Source: GWE2-40-63 sp041664345
GTDB lineage: Bacteria > Bacteroidota > Bacteroidia > Bacteroidales > SZUA-534
Reading direction: 5' to 3'
Length of the DNA stretch: 64,000 nt
NCBI GenBank assembly: GCA_041664345.1
Contig: JBAYKX010000020.1
Span: forward strand, 1 to 64,000
Shown here: piece after piece, positions 17,413 to 26,742 of the stretch
How positions within the stretch are numbered: position 1 is the stretch's first letter
Layout: every line of letters starts with the position of its first letter
Notes under the pieces: generated by a model
What the model saw: the letters and a program-made list of their open reading frames with translations, nothing else
Database searches by the model: none
What the model was told of the DNA's origin: nothing
Position numbers and translations under genes: made by a program

Positions 17413-20400
17413 TTAATGATTGGGCAGCGAAAAATAAAAAGTTGCCCCTTTGTCGAGTTCTGCTTCGGCCCATGTACGCCCACCATGGCGTAAAACAATG
17501 CGTTGCACGTTTGCCAATCCAATGCCGGTGCCTTCAAATTCTTCAGTGGAGTGCATCCGTTGAAAAACACCAAAGAGCTTTTGTGCGTATTGCATATTGA
17601 ACCCAACGCCATTGTCGCGCACAAAGAAAACTGTTTCAGTGGCTTCTGCTTTGGCTCCTATTTCAATTATGGCTGTTTCGCGGGTTCTGGAATATTTCAT
17701 TGCATTACTCAATAAATTTGTCCATACCAGGTGTATGAGCGCATTGTCGCCCAATGCGGGGGGTAATGTTCCAATTGTCCATTTGATGTTATAATCAGGA
17801 TAGTGCTCTTGCAAATGTTTCGACACTTCGTCAACAATAAGGTTCATATCAAGGACCGTTTCACGCATTTCGGAACGGCCGGTTCTTGAAAAATTCAGCA
17901 AATCGTCAATAAGCTTGCCCATTTGTCCAACCGATTCTAAAATGGCCTCAATGTAATGGCGGCCTTTTTCGGGCAAAGCATCTTTAAAACCGTCTTCGAG
18001 CAGTTTTGCATACCCATTGGTGTGCCTCAGTGGTGCCCGCAAATCGTGCGATACCGAGTAGCTGAATGCTTCTAATTCTTTATTTGCAGCTTCGAGCTGC
18101 GATGTGCGTTGGGATACACGGTTTTCAAGTTCTATGTTGAGTAATTTAATTTCTTCTTCGGCAAGCTTGCGCTCAGTTATATCCTTCACTATGCCATCGT
18201 ACGAAACAAGGTTTTCGTTGGCATCATATTTAGGGATAATTGTGTTACATATCCATCGGATTTTTCCGTCTTTGCGTATTATCCGGTGCTCTACCGGAGG
18301 TAACTGTATTTTGTCAAACACTTTTTTAAATTCAGTGGTTACCCATTCCCTGTCTTCAGGTACCACCATGTTAATCCACAGGTTTGGATTCGTTTTAAAA
18401 TCTTTTGGGGTATATCCGGTAACACCTATACATGCTTCATTATGAATGGTTTCAACCACCAATCCATCTTTTACATTGGCCGTATACAGGTAATCGGTGA
18501 GGCTTTCGGTAATTTTTTTATATCGTTTTTCGCTTTCCTTAATTTTTTCTTCGGCAAGTTTGCGCTCGGTAATATCACGTACAATTGCTTGAAGTAAAAG
18601 GTCATCGTCAACACATATGCTGTTGAGGCTCACCTCAGTTTCAAAAGGCGTATTGTCAAGTTTTATGTGTATCCATTCAAACGATTGTGGAGTGCCGGAG
18701 AGGGCTGCATGTATTTTTTCGAGAGCTTTTTCTTTGGAATCACGGCCATCGGGTTGAATGGTAGGGGATATCTGGTATGGTTTCTGGTTAAGGATTTCTT
18801 CGCGTGAGCATTGAAACATTTGCTCTGCTTTCAAATTACAGTCAATAAAAGCATCTCCCTTCATAATAAATATCGCGTCGTTGGCGCTCTCAAACAGCGT
18901 CCTGAATTTCGCCTCACTTCGTTCAATAATTTTCTTTTCCTGCACGTGCTGGGTAATGTCAACATCTACTCCCCTGTAGCCTAATAGATTCTTATTGTTG
19001 TCGAGTATTGGAACTGCGCTGGTGGAAAGGATAACTTCGCGGCCATCTTTAGTTCTGTTAATGTTCACTATATCCTTAAAGCTATCCTTCCGCGCAAAAA
19101 GTTCCGTTACCAACTGCATGGTTTTTTGCTGTTCCTCCTTTTTTAATAAATCGTAAAAATGTTTTTTACCAACAATTTCTTCGGGTTTATAATCGATTAT
19201 TTCTTTAACAACCGGGCTGGCAAAGGTATATAGCCCTTTTTTATCTACTTCCCAAATCCATTCGCGGGCATTTTCAGCTACTTGCTTAAACCGCAACTCG
19301 CTATGGCGTAGTGCATCTTCGGTAAGTTTGCGCTCCAATTCATTCTGGATGTATTCCAGAGCGAAAGAAATATCGGTAACCATTTCATCGAGCAGGTCAA
19401 TTTCTGTTTTATCAAAAAAATCAACCTCGTTGGAATAAATACAAAACCCACCTACTGCATTTCCAAAAGCTATAAGTGGGAAAGCGGCAAATGACTGAAT
19501 TCCCAGCGACAAAGAATTTTGTTTCCAAATTTCAGGTATGGCGTTGTCTGTAAATATATTATTGATAATGATATGTTTTTTTGATTTTACTGCTTCTGTA
19601 ACCGGATTTTGCTTAAGTGCCAATTCAAATAAATTGTTTGATAATCCGGCAGTTGCCGCAGTTTCAATTTTCTTTGTGTCACAGTTTATGGTACCAATCC
19701 ATGGACTCAGGAACTTTCCTTCATCAATAGCTATGCGGCAAACTTCGTTAAACAGTTGGCTCACACCGTGAATTCTTACAATTGCCTGATTAGTGTTGCT
19801 AAGTACAGCATATACACGGTTGAGTTTATTAACACGTTCTTCCGCTTTTTTGCGGATAACAATTTCTGCCGAAAGTAGGGCAGTTCTGTCTGTTACTAAT
19901 TCTTCCAAATGTTTATTCAGTGATTTTAATTCTGCCTGGGTATGGAGCAGTTCATCGTTTCGCTGCACAGCCGCTTCGTAGGTTGAAATGAGCAGCGTGA
20001 GCATTTGCTGTTGGGTTGATGTTATAAATCGGCGTTTGCCCCCGAATAATATTTCAACCCCAATTCTTACCCGTTCATTTTTGTAAATGTTCCTATTGGC
20101 CAGTATTTGTTCAATGTGCGAAATCAGGTAATCTTCGCGGTAAGGCTTGGTAATAAAATTGTCGGCCCCGCTGGAAATACCTTCAAGTACATCCTCCGAA
20201 CTGGTTAACGATGTAAGCAATATAACCGGAATGTCCATGGTAGCCTCAGTCGCTTTCATTTCTTTGCAAAGTTGGTAACCGTCCATTTCGGGCATAACTA
20301 TATCGCTAATTACCAAAGCGGGTTTGAGTTCGTTAACTATATTAAGGGCTTCCTTACCATTTTTGGCAATTATTGCCCTGTAATTGTGTTTCTCGAGCAA

Positions 20401-20508
20401 GTACTTTAATTGTTCTGCCTGAGTTGGGCTGTCCTCTGCTATCACTATTTGGTCAACCTCACTTCTGCTGTAATCTTTGCTTTTCATATATATCTCCGTT
20501 CTTTTCAT
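17413..20508 (-). CDS. REC-GAF-PAS-PAS-PAS hybrid histidine kinase, probable output of chemosensory cluster 2
   Basis: 1031 aa, soluble. N-terminal receiver (about 18-145, Asp69 in VISDIVMPEMDG), a coiled region, a GAF domain (about 225-390), three PAS domains (about 395-515, 525-640, 650-780; ends DVDITQ, VRDITER, VKDITER), then HisKA with His821 (SVSHDLRAPLRH) and HATPase (NLLSNAMKYS, DNGVGFN, GTGIGLANV). The kinase part is of the cyanobacterial-phytochrome type without a chromophore Cys seen. The N-terminal receiver is well placed to be phosphorylated by the upstream CheA-REC. The start overlaps the cheB end by 50 bp (29 bp if Met8 is used), so it belongs to the same operon. It takes the place that WspR holds in Wsp systems. 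Confidence 0.9.
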   Translation of the reverse strand: MKRTEIYMKSKDYSRSEVDQIVIAEDSPTQAEQLKYLLEKHNYRAIIAKNGKEALNIVNELKPALVISDIVMPEMDGYQLCKEMKATEATMDIPVILLTSLTSSEDVLEGISSGADNFITKPYREDYLISHIEQILANRNIYKNERVRIGVEILFGGKRRFITSTQQQMLTLLISTYEAAVQRNDELLHTQAELKSLNKHLEELVTDRTALLSAEIVIRKKAEERVNKLNRVYAVLSNTNQAIVRIHGVSQLFNEVCRIAIDEGKFLSPWIGTINCDTKKIETAATAGLSNNLFELALKQNPVTEAVKSKKHIIINNIFTDNAIPEIWKQNSLSLGIQSFAAFPLIAFGNAVGGFCIYSNEVDFFDKTEIDLLDEMVTDISFALEYIQNELERKLTEDALRHSELRFKQVAENAREWIWEVDKKGLYTFASPVVKEIIDYKPEEIVGKKHFYDLLKKEEQQKTMQLVTELFARKDSFKDIVNINRTKDGREVILSTSAVPILDNNKNLLGYRGVDVDITQHVQEKKIIERSEAKFRTLFESANDAIFIMKGDAFIDCNLKAEQMFQCSREEILNQKPYQISPTIQPDGRDSKEKALEKIHAALSGTPQSFEWIHIKLDNTPFETEVSLNSICVDDDLLLQAIVRDITERKLAEEKIKESEKRYKKITESLTDYLYTANVKDGLVVETIHNEACIGVTGYTPKDFKTNPNLWINMVVPEDREWVTTEFKKVFDKIQLPPVEHRIIRKDGKIRWICNTIIPKYDANENLVSYDGIVKDITERKLAEEEIKLLNIELENRVSQRTSQLEAANKELEAFSYSVSHDLRAPLRHTNGYAKLLEDGFKDALPEKGRHYIEAILESVGQMGKLIDDLLNFSRTGRSEMRETVLDMNLIVDEVSKHLQEHYPDYNIKWTIGTLPPALGDNALIHLVWTNLLSNAMKYSRTRETAIIEIGAKAEATETVFFVRDNGVGFNMQYAQKLFGVFQRMHSTEEFEGTGIGLANVQRIVLRHGGRTWAEAELDKGATFYFSLPNH

Positions 20509-21544
20509 TAATTAAAGCAACCAGGGTGGTTATTATATCTTCGGGTGAAAGAATATGCGTTGCAGCATCAAGTTTTATGGCTTCGCCCGGCATACCAAAT
20601 ACAACAGAACTATCTTCGTCCTGGGCAATAGTAACCGCCCCATTGTTTTTCATGGTTTTTAATTCCTCGGCGCCATCGCGCCCCATACCGGTGAGCAATA
20701 CTCCTATAGCTCTGGGGCCGAATACATGTGCCACCGTACGGAAGAGGTAAGCCACCGATGGACACAACCCATTTTCCAATTCGTGGTTGCTAAGCTTAAT
20801 CCGGCATCCCCGTTCAACACCCATGTGAAAATTATCGGGGGCTACATAAGCATGTCCCGGTAGCATATACTCGCCATTTGTAGCAATTTGCAAAGGGAAA
20901 TGGGTTGTATTCTTTAACCATTCAACAAAACCCTCGGTAAACCCGGGCGAGATGTGCTGAACAATTAAAATTGGGACTGGGATATTTTTTGGCAAACCGG
21001 AAAGTATTTTTTGTAAAACCATGGGACCTCCAGTGGAAGCGCCAATAGCAATAACCTGGATTTCCGATTCTGCTTCAATATTTTTTTTGATAATGGGTTC
21101 GTTCGGTGCCGGTACTTTTGCATTGTGTGCAATACGCCTCACCAATTTTACCTCCGACATAAGCTTTAGTGTTTGTATTAACTCGTGTGCATTTTTTTTA
21201 TAATTTGGATGGTTAACTCCTGGCGGTTTTTTAATTATGGCCAAAGCCCCGGCTTCTACCATGCTAAACGAAAAAGCCACTTCCTTACCTACCGAACTGC
21301 CCGTAACTATTACAATGGGGGTTGGGTTTGTCTCCATTATGATGCGTGTTGTTTGCCGCCCGTCTAATTTTGGCATGTGCATGTCCATGGCAATTATATG
21401 GGGGTGCAATTTTTTAACTGCTTCAATGGCTTCTTCGCCATTTTCAGCAATGCCCACAACTTCCAACTCGGGATCGGAGCCAATGGTGTAGGCAAGCAAT
21501 TGCTGCATTACCGGTGAATCTTCAACTATCAGGACTTTTATCAT
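20459..21544 (-). CDS. cheB: CheB methylesterase (cluster 2, WspF-like position)
   Basis: 361 aa: receiver domain 1-125 with Asp54 (AMDMHMPKLDG) and methylesterase domain from about 170. The catalytic triad motifs are IGASTGGP, VQHISPGF and GMGRDGAEE. It is a full paralogue of the cluster 1 CheB. It lies between the CheA-REC gene (74 nt upstream) and the REC-hybrid kinase, the place taken by the feedback methylesterase in Wsp-type operons. Its stop lies inside the start region of the next gene (50 bp overlap). Confidence 0.95.
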   Translation of the reverse strand: MIKVLIVEDSPVMQQLLAYTIGSDPELEVVGIAENGEEAIEAVKKLHPHIIAMDMHMPKLDGRQTTRIIMETNPTPIVIVTGSSVGKEVAFSFSMVEAGALAIIKKPPGVNHPNYKKNAHELIQTLKLMSEVKLVRRIAHNAKVPAPNEPIIKKNIEAESEIQVIAIGASTGGPMVLQKILSGLPKNIPVPILIVQHISPGFTEGFVEWLKNTTHFPLQIATNGEYMLPGHAYVAPDNFHMGVERGCRIKLSNHELENGLCPSVAYLFRTVAHVFGPRAIGVLLTGMGRDGAEELKTMKNNGAVTIAQDEDSSVVFGMPGEAIKLDAATHILSPEDIITTLVALINEKNGDIYEKQRLQQK

Positions 21545-21549
21545 TGCAT

Positions 21550-21616
21550 TTTAAATGGTTATAAGGTTAAATGGTTAAATGGTTAAATGGTTAAATTCTA
21601 ATTTCTAACATCTAAC
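21550..21616. repeat. Degenerate simple repeats between cheB and cheA-REC
   Basis: Several copies of ggttaaat in tandem are followed by irregular repeats of the form tctaattgctaac. The same type of text recurs before ychF (63600-63719). It is intergenic, with no coding sense, and looks like a spreading low-complexity repeat. Confidence 0.65.
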
Positions 21617-21618
21617 TT

Positions 21619-23916
21619 CTAATCTCTAATTGCTAACAGCCTTTTAATTACTTCCAACAAATTGCTTTTGTCAAAACTACTCTTTACAATATATGCGTTG
21701 GCACCAACATCGATGCCGTGTTCACGATCCTCACGCGATTCAAGGGCAGTAACCAGCACAACCGGCAGTTCACTAAGTTTTTTTTCTTTCCTTATTTTTG
21801 TTGTAAGCTCAAAGCCGTTCATGCGCGGCATATCAACATCGGACACTATTAGATCGAATTCGCCAATAATCGCTTTGGTAAAAGCATCTACACCGTCAAC
21901 GGCAGTTTCAACCAAATAGCCGGCTGATTCTACAATGCTTTTGATTAAGCTGCGCGATGTAATGGAATCATCAGTTACCAAAATTTTGTTCTTAGTTGCC
22001 ACTTCAACCTCCTTTTCTTTAGTCCCATTTATAGGCATTACTGTTAGTATGGCTGATTTCATTAAATCGGGGACGTTAATTACCGGAACCACTTTACCGG
22101 AACCAAGCACGGTGGCTCCGCTTATGTTCCGTACCCGGCTCAATTGTTTGCCCATTTCTTTCACAAGTACCTGACATTCCTCAATAATTTCATCTACTAT
22201 AAAGGCAATTTGATTATCGGCGTGTTCAAGTATTAATACTTGAATATTATTGAGATTAATGGCAGGGTTATTTTTTTTGTTTGAAGCACTAATGTTCCCG
22301 TTCAAATAACCCAATGCTTTCCCAAGATTGGTTATTTTCAGGATTTTCCCGGCTATCATAATCGTGTCGCTGCTTTCCACGGTTTTTAGCTCAGCGCGGT
22401 TAACCCTTACGGCACGTTCAACATTTTCAGTAGGTACCACTACCAAGTGCTCGCCGGTACGCACCAATATACCCCTGAATGTAGCCAAAGTCAATGGCAA
22501 CAAAAAGCGGAATGTTGTACCCATGCCCGGATTGCTTTCTACCGAAACGGAGCCACCCAGTTTTTCTACCTTCTCGCGGACAATGGCCAAACCCAGGCCA
22601 CGCCCCGAAATGTCGGTTATCATTGGGCTTGTTGAAACACCTGATTGAAACACCAACATTAACGTTTCCTGAGGGTTTAATTTGTCCAATAAATCTTTTT
22701 CAAGGATGCCAGCTTTGATAGCTGCCTTGCGCACTTTCTCGGGATCAATACCGGCGCCATCGTCGGCAATAATAATCTCCAGATGGCGGCTTTCGGTTGC
22801 ATTAAAGCTTAACGTTACGCTCCCTTGTGGTGGTTTATTGGAATGTTTCCGTTCATCGGGTTTTTTTATGCCATGGTCGATGCAATTCCGTACCAAATGA
22901 ATTAACGGGTCTTTCAGTTCCTCCAAAATACGTTTGTCCACATCAATTTCATTTCCACGAACGATAAGCTCTACTTCTTTGCCCTGGCTGCGGGCAAGGT
23001 CGCGGACTAATTTGGGGAATCCTTCTGTTATTGTAGATACGGGTAGCATCAACACACTTTTCATCGATTCCAAGTGGTCGTCAATCATCCTTCCCAGCGA
23101 ACGCTGGTCAATGTCTAAATCATGGGCAATGGCAACTAATTTGGTTTCGAGCTCATTTACCCTATCATTGTTCCAATCATTTATTTTTTTCAACTCAATT
23201 AAGCTATTCATATAACGGGGCGAATCCCACTTTTTTAACTCCTTTTTCCACAATCCCATTAAATTGTTCAGTTTATTCATTTCAGTGGACCGTTGGGCAG
23301 CGGCTATTTTATACTGTATCATCTGTTCGGCCTGTAAAAAAAGCGGATCAATCTTTGCCGTAGGTATCCTCACCGTTTCAATTCGCACTGGACGTTCTTC
23401 AATAATTACTGATGTTGTAATAGTTTTTTCCTTGGGCGAAAGGGTAACTTTTTGAGTTGCTTTAAAAGAGCTATTTGTGTCGGCAGTTTGTACTTCATCT
23501 ATTTTATCCGTATTATGGGGCTCAGTAATCCATTGTAATTGTTTTAGTAGTTCCGTGTTATCGCCGTGGTTTTCTGTTGCAGTGCTCTCAACTATTTTTG
23601 AGATGATATCTAACGCTTTATGAACAAGGTCAAATTGAGCAGCAGTAAGAGATAAATGTTCTTTTTTTATTTTTGCGAACATGTCCTCTATTTCCTGGCA
23701 AATTGTTTCAATATCATTACTACTCACCGAACGGGCAGCGCCTTTTAAACTATGCACTTCGCGGAAAATGATTTCTATCAATTCCCGTAACTTTTTATCT
23801 TTGGGGTTCTTCTCCAATTCAATGAGGCTTGAAAAGAGTGTTTTAATATGCTCTTCAGCTTCAATGCGAAAAGTAACCAGTAGCCGTTTAAGGAATTCTT
23901 CGTCTTTTTTATCCAT
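21619..23916 (-). CDS. CheA-receiver hybrid kinase (cluster 2, WspE-like)
   Basis: 765 aa. HPt domain with His55 (FREVHSLKGAARS), a linker, ATPase core (LVRNCIDHGIKK, DDGAGIDPEKV, GRGLGLAIV), CheW-like domain (about 490-625) and a C-terminal receiver (about 640-765, Asp693 in VSDVDMPRMNG). A classical P2 domain is not evident, as is common for CheA-REC hybrids; the fused receiver may act as phosphate sink or relay. It is WspE/FrzE-like in architecture. It is preceded by a 320-nt spacer full of inverted repeats and followed 74 nt later by cheB. Confidence 0.93.
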   Translation of the reverse strand: MDKKDEEFLKRLLVTFRIEAEEHIKTLFSSLIELEKNPKDKKLRELIEIIFREVHSLKGAARSVSSNDIETICQEIEDMFAKIKKEHLSLTAAQFDLVHKALDIISKIVESTATENHGDNTELLKQLQWITEPHNTDKIDEVQTADTNSSFKATQKVTLSPKEKTITTSVIIEERPVRIETVRIPTAKIDPLFLQAEQMIQYKIAAAQRSTEMNKLNNLMGLWKKELKKWDSPRYMNSLIELKKINDWNNDRVNELETKLVAIAHDLDIDQRSLGRMIDDHLESMKSVLMLPVSTITEGFPKLVRDLARSQGKEVELIVRGNEIDVDKRILEELKDPLIHLVRNCIDHGIKKPDERKHSNKPPQGSVTLSFNATESRHLEIIIADDGAGIDPEKVRKAAIKAGILEKDLLDKLNPQETLMLVFQSGVSTSPMITDISGRGLGLAIVREKVEKLGGSVSVESNPGMGTTFRFLLPLTLATFRGILVRTGEHLVVVPTENVERAVRVNRAELKTVESSDTIMIAGKILKITNLGKALGYLNGNISASNKKNNPAINLNNIQVLILEHADNQIAFIVDEIIEECQVLVKEMGKQLSRVRNISGATVLGSGKVVPVINVPDLMKSAILTVMPINGTKEKEVEVATKNKILVTDDSITSRSLIKSIVESAGYLVETAVDGVDAFTKAIIGEFDLIVSDVDMPRMNGFELTTKIRKEKKLSELPVVLVTALESREDREHGIDVGANAYIVKSSFDKSNLLEVIKRLLAIRD

Positions 23917-24236
23917 CTGAGTTTAAATTCGTTAATTATATTCAACCCGCCACGGCGTGGCGAAAGCTTACGCCCGCCGCGGCGGGCTTCAATAGGGTTT
24001 TGCATTTTTTAAGATCTTCAATTTTAAATTTTCATTTTCGGCGCATGGTTTCTTCTTAATTTCAATGAATTTTCACAACGTGCGCCGATTTTGTGTCGTA
24101 AATTCAGATACCCCGAGTTGAAACTCGGGGCTATTCATATTAAATCCCTTCGGGATTTTTTAAATGCGGTTGCCCTGTCTCAAGCTTGTACTTAAATTAA
24201 TCCGTGTTTTCTTTTCACTTTAAGTACTCTAAGTAC
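23917..24236. repeat. Cluster of inverted repeats (REP-like) inside operon 2
   Basis: This 320-nt spacer between the MCP and cheA-REC contains at least five hairpins: cgccac/gtggcg (23948-23962); the perfect palindrome gcccgccgcggcgggc (23972-23987), much more GC-rich than its surroundings; tcggcgca/tgcgccga flanking about 24038-24088; ccccgagt-tgaa-actcgggg (24111-24130); and aaatccc-ttc-gggattt (24142-24158). The last two resemble widespread Bacteroidota intergenic repeats. No gene is seen. They may attenuate or stabilise the message between receptor and kinase genes. Confidence 0.75.
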
Positions 24237-25985
24237 TTATATTTTATATTGCTCCACCAACAATTTCAATTTTTGCCCCAGCTCATTTATGCCTTTCGCC
24301 GCTTTTTCGGCTTGTACCATGCTTGCGGCATTTTCCACTCCGGCTTGGTTGATGTTATTCATGGCCAATCCTATTTGGTCCATTCCTACAACCTGCTGTT
24401 GGCTCGATGCTACAATCAGCATGGCAGCTTCTACCGCTTTATTGCTGCTGTCGGCCAATTTTTTAATTGATTCGCCTGTTTGGGACGACTGCTTTACCCC
24501 GTTTTCAACAGCTTTGCTGGAAAGCTCGGTGGCCATTACGGCCGCACTGGTGGCTTTCTGTATGTCGTTTAAAATATCACGCACTTGCAGCGTAGCTTGT
24601 TTGCTTTGTTGTGCCAGTTCCTTTATTTCTTGGGCAACCACGGCAAACCCTTTACCCTGCTCGCCTGCTTTGGCTGCTTCAATAGCGGCATTAACAGCCA
24701 ATATGTTCGATTGGTCGGCTACATCGGTTACCGTGGCTATAATCCCACCAATTTGCTGGCTTTGCTCACTTAGGCGTACAATTGTATTTGCAACGGCCTC
24801 CATCTGGTTTTGGATTTCGTTCATACCGCTAATTGTTTCATCAACTGCCTGCTGGCCGGCCAGGGTTATTTGAACCACCTGTTGGGCATTCTCGGCAACG
24901 CGGCTTGCCTTTTGGTTTGATAGCTGAGAGGCCTTGCGCACTTCTTCAACAGTTGTAGTTGTTTCGCTTATTGCAGTAGCTGTTTCGGCCGAACCCGACG
25001 CTACCTGTGTGGTGGATGCCAATATCTCGCTCGCCGAGGATCCAAGGGTGTTGACCCCTTCCATAATATCTTTCATAATGCGGCGTAGGTTGTTTAACAT
25101 TTGCAAAAAAGCATTCCCCAGTATATCTCTCTCCGATTGCGGAACAACAGACCCGGTAAGGTCCCCGGAAGCAATTTTTTGAGCGGTATTAGCCATTTTT
25201 TTTAGGGCTGCTACCATATTGCTAAAACTCTGCAAAAGAATACCCACCTCATCTTGCCTTCCAACTGCCGGCAGTTCAACATCCAAGTCGCCTTCACCAA
25301 TACGTGCAGCTATTTTGGTAATCTCGTTGAGCGGTTGGGCAATTGTACGGTTCAGCAGCATTATCATTATTATGCTGAAAAACAGGGTAATTAATCCAAA
25401 TATTATAAATAGCATTATTGCCGTACTTGCTTGCTGCTGATCAAGTACAAGTTGGCCTTCAGCATCTTTTGCTGCCTTATCGCCCATTTCAGTTGAAATG
25501 GACCTGATTTTTTCAAACCTATCTTTCTGGAGGGTCGTTCCCAATTTTTGGGCTTCATCTAATTTTCCATTTTGAACGAATGAAATTTCATCTTTTCTTG
25601 TTTGGCGGTATGCGTCTATTTCATTTTTTAATTCTTTTAGTTGGTTTTGAAACAGAGGATCCATATCAAGTTTCGTTAATTTATCGATAATATTATTAAT
25701 TGCCTGGCTCCTTTCATTTATAACTCCCTCAAACACCTGTTGTTCGGCCTTGTTTTTTGTTAGCATCATATCAAGGATGGCTGCACGGTTGAAATTCTGG
25801 TGTGACCTAAGTTCGCGCAGTTCAAGCGCTATTTGAAAGTTCACGTTGTACAGTTTTTTTTCCGATAGCGTAATGTTTTGCAATCCCAGGTAAGCAATAA
25901 TTATTACCACTAAAAACATAATCCATATTAGGCCAAAACTCAATAGTAGTTTGGCACGGGTAGAAAGGTTGATGAAATTTTTCAT
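24237..25985 (-). CDS. Methyl-accepting chemotaxis protein (cluster 2, WspA-like)
   Basis: 582 aa. TM1 (about 12-34), a four-helix-bundle sensor (about 40-185), TM2 (about 190-213), HAMP (about 213-265) and a cytoplasmic signalling domain with the hairpin tip NAAIEAAKAGEQGKGFAVVA. The N-terminal sensor is four-helix-bundle type by helical pattern. It ends ...KLLVEQYKI with no linker or tail, unlike the four MCPs at 33-44 kb, so it is likely dedicated to cluster 2. It lies 27 nt after the frameshifted cheW. Confidence 0.93.
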   Translation of the reverse strand: MKNFINLSTRAKLLLSFGLIWIMFLVVIIIAYLGLQNITLSEKKLYNVNFQIALELRELRSHQNFNRAAILDMMLTKNKAEQQVFEGVINERSQAINNIIDKLTKLDMDPLFQNQLKELKNEIDAYRQTRKDEISFVQNGKLDEAQKLGTTLQKDRFEKIRSISTEMGDKAAKDAEGQLVLDQQQASTAIMLFIIFGLITLFFSIIMIMLLNRTIAQPLNEITKIAARIGEGDLDVELPAVGRQDEVGILLQSFSNMVAALKKMANTAQKIASGDLTGSVVPQSERDILGNAFLQMLNNLRRIMKDIMEGVNTLGSSASEILASTTQVASGSAETATAISETTTTVEEVRKASQLSNQKASRVAENAQQVVQITLAGQQAVDETISGMNEIQNQMEAVANTIVRLSEQSQQIGGIIATVTDVADQSNILAVNAAIEAAKAGEQGKGFAVVAQEIKELAQQSKQATLQVRDILNDIQKATSAAVMATELSSKAVENGVKQSSQTGESIKKLADSSNKAVEAAMLIVASSQQQVVGMDQIGLAMNNINQAGVENAASMVQAEKAAKGINELGQKLKLLVEQYKI

Positions 25986-26012
25986 GGTTTTTTCTTCTTA
26001 TTTATAAATAAT

Positions 26013-26614
26013 TTATACTGATTTCTGATGTACAATAATGCTTTCATCTCCTAAAATCCTTTCGGCATCAAGTATGATGATTTGATCGGCGGTAACTCCC
26101 CGTAAATAGCCTGCTCCTATGCCATTTGTTGAAACAGGTGGTGTTTGTATATCTTCAATTTTTATGGTGCACGAGTCATTTATAATGTCGGCAAGAATCC
26201 CAAACTCCATTTTTTGGTTGCGGATGATAATTACTTTGTTGAGTTCTCCTAACCCTTTTTGGGGCAGGTTAAAGAATTTTTTAAGGTCAATTACCGAAAC
26301 AATTTGTCCGCGCACGTTACAATACCCAGCACAAAAGAAGGGGTACCGGGCAATACGGTAAAATCTCTCAACGGATAAACCTCGCGGATGAATTTGCTCT
26401 CGATGCCATAGGTTTCAGTTGCCAACCCGAAAACAACAATTTCGATACATTCTTTTTCGTCCGTTTCGTCATTCTTTTCAACGGACAAAGCTTGTGCCCT
26501 TGCTTTTAATATGGAACGTTTTTCTTCCGGAAGGATAGTTTTCAGATTAAATGATTCTTGCAGAGTATTTACCCTGCTTTTAACTTCGTCCCAATTGATT
26601 TTTGTGTTTTGCAT
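26013..26614 (-). pseudogene. cheW: CheW (cluster 2) broken by a one-base frameshift
   Basis: The coding strand gives a CheW N-terminal half (MQNTKINWDEVK... to PSFVLGIVT, from ATG 26614) and, in another frame, the rest (RGQIVSVIDLKKFFNLP to the stop at 26013). At 26314-26320 the text reads gta-acgtgcgcgga. Adding one A (gta-aac-gtg-cgc-gga) restores the canonical VLGIVNVRGQIVSVIDL. Everything else is intact, so this is either a very recent loss or a sequencing error. The gene lies between cheR-TPR (128 nt) and the MCP (27 nt). The N-terminal extension of about 50 residues is longer than usual and of unknown role. Confidence 0.88.
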
Positions 26615-26742
26615 TTTGTTTGTTTTTTTAAAACCCACCTCTGTTGTACTGAGATCACAGAGTTGCACGAAGGAATTCTCCGTGTTTCTCTGTGCCTTTG
26701 TGGTTTATTTTGTTTGCTTCTGAGTTGTATTATTCATAATAT

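Noticed and set aside
24289..24873. Long plus-strand open frame antisense to an MCP (194 aa), and similar ones at 37891-38553 and 40672-40893
   Set aside because: They mirror the conserved alanine-rich signalling domain on the other strand; near-identical antisense peptides appear at each MCP, as expected for shadows.
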